Positions 54,533 through 63,228 of a stretch of DNA of 64,000 nt are shown one piece after another. Source of the DNA: Pseudomonas graminis (GTDB lineage Bacteria > Pseudomonadota > Gammaproteobacteria > Pseudomonadales > Pseudomonadaceae); the NCBI RefSeq assembly GCF_004364335.1, contig NZ_SOCR01000002.1, positions 186,001 to 250,000 on the forward strand, written 5' to 3'. The notes under the pieces were generated by a model. The model ran no database searches, had not been told where the DNA came from, and saw nothing but the letters and a program-made list of their open reading frames with translations. The position numbers were made by a program, and so were the translations under genes. Every line of letters starts with the position of its first letter. Within the stretch, counting starts at the first letter, position 1.

Positions 54533-55870
54533 TCAACGAATCTGGTGTTTGTGCAGCAAGCGATAGAACGTCGGCCGAGAAATACCGAGCACTTTGGCTG
54601 CCACGCTGAGGTTGTCGCTGTGACGGGTCAACACATCGCACAGCGCTTGCCGTTCCGCCCGGGACTTGTATTCATCCAGGGTGGCCATGCTGGAGCTGAT
54701 TTCCTCTTCGCCCAGCAGCCCGAGATCGAACGCTTCGACCTGCCGCCCTTCCGCCAGCACCAGCCCGCGCCGCACCCGGTTTTCCAGCTCCCGCACGTTG
54801 CCGGGCCAGTCGTGCTTGCCCATGGCGACCAGTGCGTCCTGACTGAAATTGCGCGCCCGCCGGCCGGTCTCCCGGCTGTAGAACTGGGCGAAGTGATTGG
54901 CCAGCAAGGCCAGATCGCCGTGCCGTTCACGCAAAGGCGAGGTGCCCACCTGCAACACGTTGAGCCGGTAATACAGGTCTTCACGAAAACGCTTCATGCG
55001 AATCGCCGCTTCCAGGTCGACATGGGTCGCCGCCAGCACGCGCACATCAACCGGAATCCGCTCGCCCCCCACGTCAATGTGCCGGTCCTGCAGGAACCGA
55101 AGCAAGTTCGCCTGGACCTCCAGCGGCAAATCGCCGATCTCGTCGAGAAACAGCGTGCCGCCGTTGGCCTCTTCGATGCGGCCCGCCTTGCGCTGGCGTG
55201 TCGCGTCCACGCCATCGACCGGTACGCCGAACAACGCCTCCTGCAGCAAATGCTCTGGCGTCGCCCCGCAGTTGATCGTAATAAAGGGCCGCTCGCGGCG
55301 CTGGGACTGCCCATGCAGCGTGCGTGCAATCAATTCCTTGCCCGTACCGCCTTCGCCGCGGATCAGCACCGGCGATTCGGTGGGCGCCAGCTTGCTCAGC
55401 AATCGCCGCAACTCGCGCATGGGCCGACTTTCCCCCAGCAGTTGCTGGCCAGGGTTCTCTCCAGCAGGTGCACCGTTGACAGAGCTGGCCCCCTTGGCAC
55501 GCAGCCGCGCCATGCCGTAGGCACGGCCCAGCGTGACCTGCACTCGGGCAACGTCGAAGGGCAAGGTATGGAAATCGAAGAACCACTCGCAGACGAAATC
55601 ACCGATGTGCTCGCGGCGCAGGACCTCGCTGCTCAGCACGGCGATCCATTCGGTGTTGCTTCGGGAGATAAGCGACTTGACCACTCCGGGGTGTTCGAAG
55701 TGCTCGGGCAGCAGACGGATAAGGCCGACGTCACAGGGACGCAACGCCGCTTCTTCGAGGGTGCAGCTGTCGACATCCCAACCGGCGATGCGCAAGCCGG
55801 GAACCAGTTGCAGACATTCCTCGCACGGTTCGACGATCAGCAGGCGGCGTATGGAGGCCAGATCATGCAT
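54533..55870 (-). CDS. VpsR-like AAA+ regulator lacking GAFTGA
   Basis: A 445-residue regulator: an N-terminal degenerate receiver-like domain (1-125), an AAA+ domain (about 145-375, Walker A GEGGTGKE, Walker B TLFLDEIGDLPL) and a Fis-type helix-turn-helix at the end (NLSVAAKVLGISRPTFYRLL). Where sigma-54 activators have GAFTGA the sequence reads ALFGVPVDGVDATR, so contact with sigma-54 is unlikely. Length, domain order and missing loop match V. cholerae VpsR, which controls exopolysaccharide genes and responds to cyclic-di-GMP. Pseudomonas homologues are poorly known. It is convergent with the kinase gene upstream. Confidence 0.85.
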   Translation of the reverse strand: MHDLASIRRLLIVEPCEECLQLVPGLRIAGWDVDSCTLEEAALRPCDVGLIRLLPEHFEHPGVVKSLISRSNTEWIAVLSSEVLRREHIGDFVCEWFFDFHTLPFDVARVQVTLGRAYGMARLRAKGASSVNGAPAGENPGQQLLGESRPMRELRRLLSKLAPTESPVLIRGEGGTGKELIARTLHGQSQRRERPFITINCGATPEHLLQEALFGVPVDGVDATRQRKAGRIEEANGGTLFLDEIGDLPLEVQANLLRFLQDRHIDVGGERIPVDVRVLAATHVDLEAAIRMKRFREDLYYRLNVLQVGTSPLRERHGDLALLANHFAQFYSRETGRRARNFSQDALVAMGKHDWPGNVRELENRVRRGLVLAEGRQVEAFDLGLLGEEEISSSMATLDEYKSRAERQALCDVLTRHSDNLSVAAKVLGISRPTFYRLLHKHQIR

Positions 55871-56257
55871 GTGAGTTTCCTTGGCGCCGGGGTCGCTTAA
55901 TCATCATGGAGAAAAAGTTCTTATAAACAGTGCCTTGTGAAGGCCGATTGACACCATAGCAAGGATTTTGACGCCCCCTTGGATCGATTCTCTATAAGCC
56001 TAAGATCGAAACGTGCTTAGCGCTTGGGTGCGACATCCAACGTTCCTGGCCTTGGAAAGGCTGTCTCATGTGAGTTTGGCCCAGGCGTGGGGAGGAAGCG
56101 CGGCTTTAGCACCGATTAAAATAAATCAGGAAATTTCAGGAATGGGTGTGACTCAGTCGAGGGGGACGGTCATCAGTACAAGTAGGAACACCAGTAACCA
56201 CCGAGCGAAACGCCCGCCGCCGGTGCACAACGGATACGGGCACTTTGAGGACAGTCC
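55871..56257. other. Gap between VpsR-like regulator and small protein gene
   Basis: A 387-base region. A possible promoter to the right is TTGACG (55968) and TCTATA (55991) at 17 bases. The frames across it have poor coding character. Nothing else was recognised. Confidence 0.4.
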
Positions 56258-56524
56258 ATGAACGCCCCCTTGCGCTTCAACGATGCTTTGCTGATTGCCG
56301 GCCACGCCTTCGAACCCTTCCAGTGTGTGGCCTGGGCCCCGCAGGATGGCAACGGCGAGCTGAGCCTGACCGTCGTCGACCGCACCAGTACCCGCATTGG
56401 CCGCAAGCAGATCCCGAGCAGCGCCTACTCCGATCCGAAACAACTGGCGCAGTTTCTCGAACAGGCCCGTGCCGAGATCAGCGGTGAAGGCTACAGCCTT
56501 GAGCCGTGGACCATGCCTGCCTGA
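56258..56524 (+). CDS. Conserved hypothetical small protein
   Basis: An 88-residue soluble protein (MNAPLRFNDALLIAGHAFEP start, WTMPA end) with no signal peptide or membrane segment. GAGGAC precedes the ATG. Codon use is normal, and the predicted structure is mixed beta and helix. I do not recognise a named family. It is convergent with the VWA part of chlD, 36 bases away. Confidence 0.7.
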   Translation: MNAPLRFNDALLIAGHAFEPFQCVAWAPQDGNGELSLTVVDRTSTRIGRKQIPSSAYSDPKQLAQFLEQARAEISGEGYSLEPWTMPA

Positions 56525-56560
56525 ATCCCCGCTGATGAAACACCTGCCGACGAAGGGTTA

Positions 56561-57223
56561 TCAGCAGTCGTCGATGTGGCGGTAGTCAGCGTTTAGCTGC
56601 GCGGCAATGTCCCGGGCGCGGCCCAGTCGAATGGGGCCGCGCTCGATGTCGATCAGCAGCACGGGGCCGCTGAACAGGGTCAGTGCGGGCATGTCCTTGA
56701 CGCGCCCATCCGTGAGAATCAGCACCCGTTGCTGTTCCGCCGGGCAGCGCTTGTTCCGCTTTGCCGACCAGTCCCCCGCTTGATGGATTGCATCCGACAG
56801 CGGCGTGCCGCCCCCCGCACCCAGCGCGTCGAGCCAGGGCTGTAACGCAGCGCTGGCTTTCAGGCCCTGATGCTGCCAGCGCGGGCCCTTGCCGCTGGCG
56901 GTGAGCAACGCCAGTCTGGCGCGCTGCCGATACGCGTCGTCGAAAACCCCCGCCAACAAACCCTTTGCCTGACTCAACGCCTGATTACGCCGGGTCGATG
57001 CCGACGTGTCGACGATCACCAGCCAGAGCTGCTCCGGCCGGCGACTGCGGGGTTGGTGTACCAGATCGCTGCGCACCCGAGGGCGGCCGCGGAGCAAGGT
57101 CGGCAACCAGGCGATCGCCCCCTTGGCACCCGCGCGGGCAGCGCCGCTTCGGCCGCCGCCCAGGGTGCCCGGTCGAGGGCTGGCATTCGCCCCCTTCGAC
57201 AGGCGGGGGCGAATGCCTAGGGC
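56561..57223 (-). CDS. chlD: VWA domain of ChlD-type chelatase subunit, read by -1 frameshift from the AAA+ gene
   Basis: A 220-residue extension in the -1 frame of the upstream AAA+ gene. The first 60 residues are a basic linker; then the VWA domain has the MIDAS motif DTSAS, later T in GGTPLSDAIH and D in LILTDGRV. No ATG in this frame lies before the VWA domain (a GTG occurs at 57076). The fused product would be 563 residues. In cobalt chelatase the AAA+/VWA protein is the CobT-like partner of CobN. The published idea that chlD genes make both CobS-like and CobT-like subunits by frameshifting fits this gene. Confidence 0.85.
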   Translation of the reverse strand, partial: ALGIRPRLSKGANASPRPGTLGGGRSGAARAGAKGAIAWLPTLLRGRPRVRSDLVHQPRSRRPEQLWLVIVDTSASTRRNQALSQAKGLLAGVFDDAYRQRARLALLTASGKGPRWQHQGLKASAALQPWLDALGAGGGTPLSDAIHQAGDWSAKRNKRCPAEQQRVLILTDGRVKDMPALTLFSGPVLLIDIERGPIRLGRARDIAAQLNADYRHIDDC

Positions 57224-57229
57224 TTTTTT
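57183..57229 (-). promoter_or_regulatory. -1 programmed frameshift signal in chlD
   Basis: On the minus strand the zero-frame codons CCA AAA AAG contain the heptamer A AAA AAG (57229-57223), the dnaX-type slippery site. Six bases later, just after the zero-frame TAG stop, is a perfect 12-base stem GCATTCGCCCCC / GGGGGCGAATGC with a ten-base loop (57183-57216). Slip site, spacing and stem have the canonical layout, and the -1 frame is open into the VWA domain. Confidence 0.9.
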
Positions 57230-58251
57230 GGCCAGTGGGGCACTTCTTTGCGAATGCCGGCCTGCACGGAGCGAGCGGGCAACTCTCCCCAACTGCCCTC
57301 GCCTTTTTCTGCTGAATCCTGCTGCGGCTGAGCACCGTCGTCGGGCTTCGGCGGACGTTGCTCTGCGGCCGCAGGCGGTTGGGACTGATGGGGCGGCTGG
57401 GGTTCGCGCCGACGGTGGCGCAAGGCGAAATCGGCCACGGCGTCGATGTCCGCCTCGGTGATATTTACACCGCCGCGCCAGGCGGCATGGGCTCGGGCTG
57501 CCCGCAACCAGACCAGATCTGCCCGCAAACCATCAACCCCGGCCGCAAAGCAACGCTCGGTGATCAGGTCCAGACTGACGTCATCCAGTTCAATGCTCGG
57601 CAACAGGCCCCGGGCGGTTTCGCAACGGGCTTTCAACGCCTGCTGTTGCGGGGCCCACTGCTCACAGAACGCTTCAGGCGCGGCGTCGAAATCCAGCCGA
57701 CGGCGAATGATCTGCCCGCGTTGCGCCGGGATCGTTTGTCCGCTCAACGCCACGTTCAGACCGAAACGGTCGAGCAGCTGCGGGCGCAGTTCGCCTTCCT
57801 CCGGGTTCATGGTGCCGATCAGCACAAAGCGCGCTGCGTGGCGATGGGACAGGCCATCTCGCTCCACCAGATTGATCCCGCTGGCGGCCACGTCCAGCAG
57901 CAGATCAACCAGATGGTCGGGCAGCAGATTGACCTCATCGACGTACAGCACACCGCCGTCCGCCTTGGCCAGGACCCCTGGCGAGAATACCGCGCGGCCT
58001 TCGCCCAGCGCCGCGTCAAGGTCCAGCGTACCGACCAGACGCTCTTCGGTCGCACCCAGCGGCAGCGTCACGAACTGACCGCTGGCCAGCAGATCCGCCA
58101 GCCCTCGGGCCAGGGTCGATTTGGCCATGCCACGCGGCCCCTCGATCAATACCCCGCCGATTTTCGGGTCGATGGCGGTGAGGCACAGGGCGAGCTTCAG
58201 GTCATCGGCACCGACGACGGCGGCCAGGGGGAAATGGGGGGTGTCGGTCAT
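57217..58251 (-). CDS. chlD: Chelatase AAA+ subunit (ChlI/CobS-like), zero-frame product of chlD
   Basis: A 344-residue AAA+ ATPase of the magnesium/cobalt chelatase type. Walker A is GPRGMAKST (about 38-46), Walker B VLYVDEVNLL, sensor GTMNPEEGELRPQLLDRFG. A charged Pro/Gln-rich tail follows residue 285. It supplies ATP hydrolysis for CobN-catalysed cobalt insertion into hydrogenobyrinic acid a,c-diamide. It ends at TAG 57217, two codons after the slip site. Its ATG overlaps the stop of a 31-codon ORF (ATGA). Operon: cobW-cobN-small ORF-chlD. Confidence 0.93.
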   Translation of the reverse strand: MTDTPHFPLAAVVGADDLKLALCLTAIDPKIGGVLIEGPRGMAKSTLARGLADLLASGQFVTLPLGATEERLVGTLDLDAALGEGRAVFSPGVLAKADGGVLYVDEVNLLPDHLVDLLLDVAASGINLVERDGLSHRHAARFVLIGTMNPEEGELRPQLLDRFGLNVALSGQTIPAQRGQIIRRRLDFDAAPEAFCEQWAPQQQALKARCETARGLLPSIELDDVSLDLITERCFAAGVDGLRADLVWLRAARAHAAWRGGVNITEADIDAVADFALRHRRREPQPPHQSQPPAAAEQRPPKPDDGAQPQQDSAEKGEGSWGELPARSVQAGIRKEVPHWPKKP

Positions 58252-58343
58252 GTTCGATTCTCGTCAAGCCAGGGGTCAGTCATGTCGTTCAAGCCGGTCA
58301 GGCGCCTTTGCAGACTGCCCGGCAGGCGTTCTTCCTGGGTCAT
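58248..58343 (-). CDS. 31-residue ORF coupled on both sides between cobN and chlD
   Basis: A 32-codon frame (MTQEERLPGSLQRRLTGLND, then MTDPWLDENRT). Its ATG overlaps the cobN stop (ATGA) and its stop overlaps the chlD start (ATGA), so the whole cobN-chlD gap is one open frame. GAAGAG lies just upstream within cobN. It may be a tiny protein or a coupling peptide that carries ribosomes from cobN to chlD. No family is recognised. Confidence 0.6.
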   Translation of the reverse strand: MTQEERLPGSLQRRLTGLNDMTDPWLDENRT

Positions 58344-61300
58344 GACTCTTCGATGTCCAGCAACAGGTTCTCCAGCGCTTCACGGTACTCGCCCGGTTCC
58401 TGCCACAAGCCACGCTGCTGCGCTTCGAGCATGCGCTCGGTCATGTCCCGCAGCGCGTCGGGGTTGTGCTGCTGGATGAACTCGCGGGTCGAGGCATCCA
58501 GCAGATAGGCATCGGCCAGCAGCGCGTATTGGTGATCGTCGATCAGCTCGGTGGTGGCGTCGAAGGCAAACAGGAAATCCACCGTCGCCGCCATCTCGAA
58601 CGCGCCCTTGTAGCCGTGGCGCTTGACCCCTTCGATCCACTTCGGATTGGCCGCCCGCGAGCGCACCACCCGGTTGAGCTCTTCCTTCAACGTACGGATC
58701 TTCGGCAGATCAGGCTGGCTGTGGTCGCCGTGATAGCTGGCGACCTTCTCGCCCGACAGGCTTTCCACCGCCGCCAACATGCCGCCCTGGAACTGGTAGT
58801 AATCGTTGGAATCCAGCAGGTCGTGTTCGCGGTTGTCCTGATTCTGCAGCACTGCCTGGACCTGGCTCAGCCGTTTGGCGAAACCGTCACGGGCCGGCGT
58901 GCCTTCGTCGCTGCCGCCGTAGGCGTAGCCGCCCCAGTTCAGGTAGACCTCGGCGAGGTCTTCGCGGCTCTGCCACAAGCGCCCGTCGATGGCGTTCTGC
59001 ACACCCGCGCCGTACGCCCCCGGTTTGGCACCGAAGATGCGCCAGCCGGCCTGCTTCGCCGCTTGCTCGGCATCCAGACCGTCGCGCTGCAATTGCTCGC
59101 GCTCCTGGCGCACGCGGGCGGCCAGCGGGTTCATGTCGTCGGGCTCGTCCAGTGCGGCGACGGCCTGCACCGCCGCGTCGAACAGACGAATCAGGTTGGC
59201 GAACGCATCACGGAAGAAACCGGAGACCCGCAGGGTGACGTCGACCCGCGGCCGATCAAGCAGGCTCAGTGGCAAGATTTCGAAATCGTCCACCCGCTGA
59301 CTGCCCGTCGCCCACACCGGGCGCACGCCCATCAGGGCCATGGCCTGGGCGATATCGTCGCCGCCGGTGCGCATGGTGGCCGTGCCCCAGACCGAAAGCC
59401 CCAGTTGACGTAAATAGTCACCATGATCCTGTAAGTGCCTCTCCAGCAACAGATTGGCTGACTGGAAGCCAATGCGCCACGCGGTCATGGTCGGCAGGTT
59501 ACGGACGTCCACAGAGAAGAAATTGCGCCCGGTGGGCAGCACGTCCAACCGTCCGCGACTGGGCGCGCCGCTCGGGCCGGCGGGGACAAAGCGACCGCCT
59601 AGCGCGTTGAGCAGGTTCGTCATTTCGGCAGGGCCGCAGGCGTCCAGGCGCGGGATCACTACCTCATAAATAGACTGAACAACATCGAACAAGCCTTTGT
59701 TATCAAAGTGATTACCGAGCAGGGAGCCGCTGGCAATCTGCTCAATCAGTTGCGCTGCCAGCAGCTCCAGCCGCTCGCGGGTATCACCCGTGGTGCGCCA
59801 GGGGTCAGCACTGACCTCATGTAACGCCTGAGGTTTATCACCGGTCCATGGCGCGCCAAGATCACAGTCCAGCGGATCGAAATCCAGCGCCAGCGCCTGG
59901 CTCAATCCCCGCAGCAGGCTGGCCTGGCCGCCGCGACCATCACCCCGAGGCACGCGCACCATCGCCAGCAGCGTGTCGATGCGAAGCCGCCCGGTGGGCG
60001 ATTCGCCGAACACGTGCAGGCCATCGCGGATCTGCGATTCCTTCAGGTCACACAGATAGGTGTCCAGCCGCGGCAGCCACACCGCGGCGTCGGCCTCGCT
60101 GTTGGCATCCCCGTCCATGGCCAGCTCGCGGTCGATGTGGGTTTCGCGGACCAGCCTGAGAATGTCTTTCTGCAGTTCCCGGGCACGGCGCGGATCGAGC
60201 AGCTGCGCCTCGTAGTATTCGTCCGCCAGCACTTCAAGGTCGCGCAATGGACCGTAGGTTTCGGCGCGGGTCAGCGGCGGCATCAGGTGGTCGATGATCA
60301 CTGCCTGGGTGCGGCGCTTGGCCTGGGCGCCCTCGCCCGGATCGTTGACGATGAACGGGTAGATATTCGGCATCGGGCCGAGGATCGCGTCCGGCCAGCA
60401 GTGCTCGGACAGGCCGACGCCTTTGCCCGGCAGCCACTCCAGATTGCCGTGCTTGCCGACGTGGATGACGGCGTGGGCGCCATAGCGTTTGCGCAGCCAG
60501 AAATAAAATGCCAGATAGCCGTGGGGCGGGACCAGATCGGGGTCGTGATACACCGCACTGTGGTCTACGTTGTAGCCCCGCGCCGGTTGAATGCCGACGA
60601 AGGTCATGCCGAAACGCAGGCCGGCGATCATCATCCGCCCGCCCCGGCACATGGGGTCGGTGTCAGGGGCTCCCCATCGCGCGATGACGGCATCGCGATT
60701 GGCTTGCGGCAAGGCCTGAAACGCCGCCAGGTACTCGTCCATGGCCATGCTCTGGTGGCACGGCCGCTGATCGAGGCTGTCCGGGTCGTTGGTGACGCCA
60801 CCGAGCAACGCGTGAATCAGTGCGGTGCCGGTCTCGGGCAAGTCCTCGACCGGGTAACCCTCGGCCTGCATGGCCTTGAGGATGTTCAGCGCGGCCGCCG
60901 GCGTGTCGAGGCCGACGCCGTTGCCGATGCGCCCGTCGCGGGTCGGGTAGTTCGCCAGAATCAACGCCACGCGCTTGTCGGTGTTGGCGGTGCGGGCCAG
61001 CAGCACCCAACGCCGGGCCAGTTCAGCGACGAAATCCATACGCCCCGGCTGGGCGCGGTAGCAGACCACGTCGGACTGGCTGCGCTCGCTGTGCCAGGCC
61101 AGGTCCTTGAAGCTGATCGGCCGGCTGATGATGCGCCCGTCCAGTTCCGGCAACGCGATGTGCATGGCCAGATCGCGAGCCCCCAGGCCCTGGGCGCTGG
61201 TCTGCCAGGCCGGTTCGTTGTCCTGGGCGCAAATGGCCTGAATGACCGGAATGTCCCGGCGAAACGGCCGCACATCCGGCGCTTCCGGGCTGGATTGAGC

Positions 61301-62104
61301 AAAGCCCGTGGTGTTGAGAATGACCTCGCACTCCACCTCGTCGAGCCAATCCTGTATCGCGCTCATGCAGCCGGCTTCCTTGAGGCTGGCGACGGCAATC
61401 GGCAACGGGTTCAGGCCCTGGGCCGACAAGCGCTGGCAGAACACATCGATGAACCCGGTGTTGGCCGCTTGCAGGTGGGAGCGGTAGAACAGCACGGCAG
61501 CGACCGGCTGATCCGCGCGCCAGTCGGCCTGCCAGCGGGCCAGGTCGGCGTTGGCGTTCTGCGGGTGATAAATCACGGTGCGCGGCAGGGTCTGCGGCTC
61601 GGCCCAGGCATAGTCCCCGCCCAGCCAGCGGGTGGCGATGAAGTTAAACAGCGACTGCGCGTTGTGCTTGCCGCCCTGACGAAGGTAGTGCCAGAGCCGC
61701 TCGCGGTCTTCGGCGGACTCCGTGCTGTGCGCGCTCAGCTCGGGGTCCGGCCGATCACAGCCCGGCACCAGAATCAGCTTCACCCCTTTCGCCGCCAGTT
61801 CCACCAGCCGCTCGACGCCGTAACGCCAGTAGCCGATGCCGCCGTGCAGGGAAATCAGGATGACCTTGGCGTGGCGCAGCACCTCGTCGACGTACAAATC
61901 CACCGATGCATGGTTTTGCACCTGCATCGGATTGGCCAGGCGCAGGCTCGGGTAGTCGTCCGGCAGTTGCTGCGCGGTTTCGGCCAGCAGGGCCAGATTC
62001 GAGTCGGCGCTGCACAGGATCACCAGCTCGGCGGGCGTCTGGCCCAGGTCAGCGATGTTGTCGTCAGGAACGAAGCCGCCGGGCTGAGTACGCAGCAGGT
62101 GCAT
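58340..62104 (-). CDS. cobN: Cobaltochelatase large subunit CobN
   Basis: A 1254-residue protein of the CobN/ChlH/BchH family, the porphyrin-binding catalytic subunit that inserts cobalt into the corrin ring in the aerobic B12 pathway. Seen features are the N-terminal Rossmann-like part (LVILCSADSNLALLAETAQQ), the core GYNVDHSAVYHDPDLVPPHG, HVGKHGNLEWLPGKGVGLSE, and the C-terminal WGGYAYGGSDEGTPARDGFA and NPKWIEGVKRHGYKGAFEMA motifs. It starts two bases after the cobW stop and is followed by the small ORF and chlD. Confidence 0.97.
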   Translation of the reverse strand: MHLLRTQPGGFVPDDNIADLGQTPAELVILCSADSNLALLAETAQQLPDDYPSLRLANPMQVQNHASVDLYVDEVLRHAKVILISLHGGIGYWRYGVERLVELAAKGVKLILVPGCDRPDPELSAHSTESAEDRERLWHYLRQGGKHNAQSLFNFIATRWLGGDYAWAEPQTLPRTVIYHPQNANADLARWQADWRADQPVAAVLFYRSHLQAANTGFIDVFCQRLSAQGLNPLPIAVASLKEAGCMSAIQDWLDEVECEVILNTTGFAQSSPEAPDVRPFRRDIPVIQAICAQDNEPAWQTSAQGLGARDLAMHIALPELDGRIISRPISFKDLAWHSERSQSDVVCYRAQPGRMDFVAELARRWVLLARTANTDKRVALILANYPTRDGRIGNGVGLDTPAAALNILKAMQAEGYPVEDLPETGTALIHALLGGVTNDPDSLDQRPCHQSMAMDEYLAAFQALPQANRDAVIARWGAPDTDPMCRGGRMMIAGLRFGMTFVGIQPARGYNVDHSAVYHDPDLVPPHGYLAFYFWLRKRYGAHAVIHVGKHGNLEWLPGKGVGLSEHCWPDAILGPMPNIYPFIVNDPGEGAQAKRRTQAVIIDHLMPPLTRAETYGPLRDLEVLADEYYEAQLLDPRRARELQKDILRLVRETHIDRELAMDGDANSEADAAVWLPRLDTYLCDLKESQIRDGLHVFGESPTGRLRIDTLLAMVRVPRGDGRGGQASLLRGLSQALALDFDPLDCDLGAPWTGDKPQALHEVSADPWRTTGDTRERLELLAAQLIEQIASGSLLGNHFDNKGLFDVVQSIYEVVIPRLDACGPAEMTNLLNALGGRFVPAGPSGAPSRGRLDVLPTGRNFFSVDVRNLPTMTAWRIGFQSANLLLERHLQDHGDYLRQLGLSVWGTATMRTGGDDIAQAMALMGVRPVWATGSQRVDDFEILPLSLLDRPRVDVTLRVSGFFRDAFANLIRLFDAAVQAVAALDEPDDMNPLAARVRQEREQLQRDGLDAEQAAKQAGWRIFGAKPGAYGAGVQNAIDGRLWQSREDLAEVYLNWGGYAYGGSDEGTPARDGFAKRLSQVQAVLQNQDNREHDLLDSNDYYQFQGGMLAAVESLSGEKVASYHGDHSQPDLPKIRTLKEELNRVVRSRAANPKWIEGVKRHGYKGAFEMAATVDFLFAFDATTELIDDHQYALLADAYLLDASTREFIQQHNPDALRDMTERMLEAQQRGLWQEPGEYREALENLLLDIEES

Positions 62105-62106
62105 GG

Positions 62107-63198
62107 TTAGCCTTTGATCCCAGAGACCGCGTCGCGCAATGAGACCGCGTTGCGCAATTGCGCTTCAAGGACGTTGGCGTCCAGTTCCTGGCCGATCAGC
62201 ACCAGGTGGGTTTCGCGGGCTTCGTCTGCTTTCCAGGCGCGGTCGAAATGCTTGTCGAAGCGTGTACCGACGCCCTGGACCAGCAGGCGCATGGGTTTGC
62301 CGGGAATGGCGGCGAAGCCTTTGACCCGCAGGATGCCGTGCTGGACGACGGCCTGGGTCAGGGCATCGAGCAACAGCGACTCATCGGCCTGGGGCAGCGT
62401 GATGGAAATCGAGTCGAAGGCATCGTGGTCGTGATCATCATGATCGTCGCCTTCGTGGTGATCGTGGTGGGTCTTGCGGCCATCGATGTGCAGCTCGGAT
62501 TCCGCGCCCAGGCCCAGCAACACGCTGATCGGCAGCTGGCCCCGGTTCGCTTCGACGATCTTCACCGCCGGCGGCAGCTCTTCGGAAACTTCGGCACGCA
62601 CGGCGGCCAAAGCGTCGGCGTCGAGCATGTCGGCCTTGTTCAGCACCACCAGATCGGCGCTGGCCAGTTGGTCGGCGAACAGCTCGTGCAACGGCGATTC
62701 GTGGTCCAGGTTAGGGTCAAGCTTGCGCTGGGCGTCGACCTGATCCGGGAACGCGGCGAAGGTGCCGGCGAGCACGGCCGGGCTGTCGACCACGGTGATC
62801 ACGGCATCGACGGTGCAGGCGTTGCGGATTTCCGGCCACTGGAAGGCTTGCACCAGCGGCTTGGGCAGGGCCAGGCCCGAGGTTTCGATGAGGATGTGAT
62901 CGAGGTCGCCGCGACGGGCGACCAGTTCCTGCATCACCGGGAAGAACTCTTCCTGAACGGTGCAGCACAGGCAGCCGTTGGCCAGTTCGTACACGCGACC
63001 CACTGCTTCTTCTTCGGTGCAGCCGATGGTGCATTGCTTGAGGATGTCGCCGTCGATGCCCAGTTCGCCGAATTCGTTGACAATGACGGCGATGCGTCGG
63101 CCTTCGGCGTTGTCCAGCATGTGCCGCAGCAAGGTCGTTTTGCCCGAGCCGAGAAAGCCGGTGACGATGGTGACGGGAAGTTTGGCCAGTGTTTTCAT
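62107..63198 (-). CDS. cobW: CobW-type GTPase, cobalt chaperone
   Basis: A 363-residue G3E-family GTPase. The P-loop is GFLGSGKTTLL (about 14-24), the metal-binding motif NGCLCC (about 73-78), the base motif NKAD, and a His/Asp-rich loop (HHDHHEGDDHDDHDHD, about 245-260) binds metal. CobW is thought to deliver Co(II) to the CobNST chelatase. GAGGG lies seven bases before the ATG, inside a hairpin. The 3' end has an 18-base tandem duplication. It is the first gene after a cobalamin riboswitch. Confidence 0.95.
   Translation of the reverse strand: MKTLAKLPVTIVTGFLGSGKTTLLRHMLDNAEGRRIAVIVNEFGELGIDGDILKQCTIGCTEEEAVGRVYELANGCLCCTVQEEFFPVMQELVARRGDLDHILIETSGLALPKPLVQAFQWPEIRNACTVDAVITVVDSPAVLAGTFAAFPDQVDAQRKLDPNLDHESPLHELFADQLASADLVVLNKADMLDADALAAVRAEVSEELPPAVKIVEANRGQLPISVLLGLGAESELHIDGRKTHHDHHEGDDHDDHDHDAFDSISITLPQADESLLLDALTQAVVQHGILRVKGFAAIPGKPMRLLVQGVGTRFDKHFDRAWKADEARETHLVLIGQELDANVLEAQLRNAVSLRDAVSGIKG
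62123..62158 (-). repeat. 18-base tandem duplication at cobW 3' end
   Basis: GAGACCGCGTCGCGCAAT and GAGACCGCGTTGCGCAAT lie head to tail (plus strand) and encode the repeated ALRNAVSLRDAVS-like end of CobW. One base differs between the copies. Confidence 0.85.
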
Positions 63199-63200
63199 CG

Positions 63201-63228
63201 GTTGCCCTCAGGCATGCGGCAGGGCAAC
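63201..63228 (-). promoter_or_regulatory. Hairpin hiding the cobW ribosome binding site
   Basis: On the minus strand GTTGCCCT and AGGGCAAC form a perfect eight-base stem with a 12-base loop. The 3' arm contains most of the GAGGG Shine-Dalgarno and ends three bases before the cobW ATG. It is a natural OFF structure for riboswitch control of translation. A second stem (CGAGG/CCTCG, 63228-63244) adjoins it. Confidence 0.75.

Noticed and set aside
57217-57292. Independent start for the VWA protein within the AAA+ gene (codon at 57292)
   Set aside because: No ATG or good ribosome binding site; the residues that would be added are out-of-frame translation of the AAA+ tail. Frameshift explains the layout better.
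60014-62110. 698-codon open frame antisense to cobN
   Set aside because: CobN is well supported on the other strand; the antisense product has no family features.
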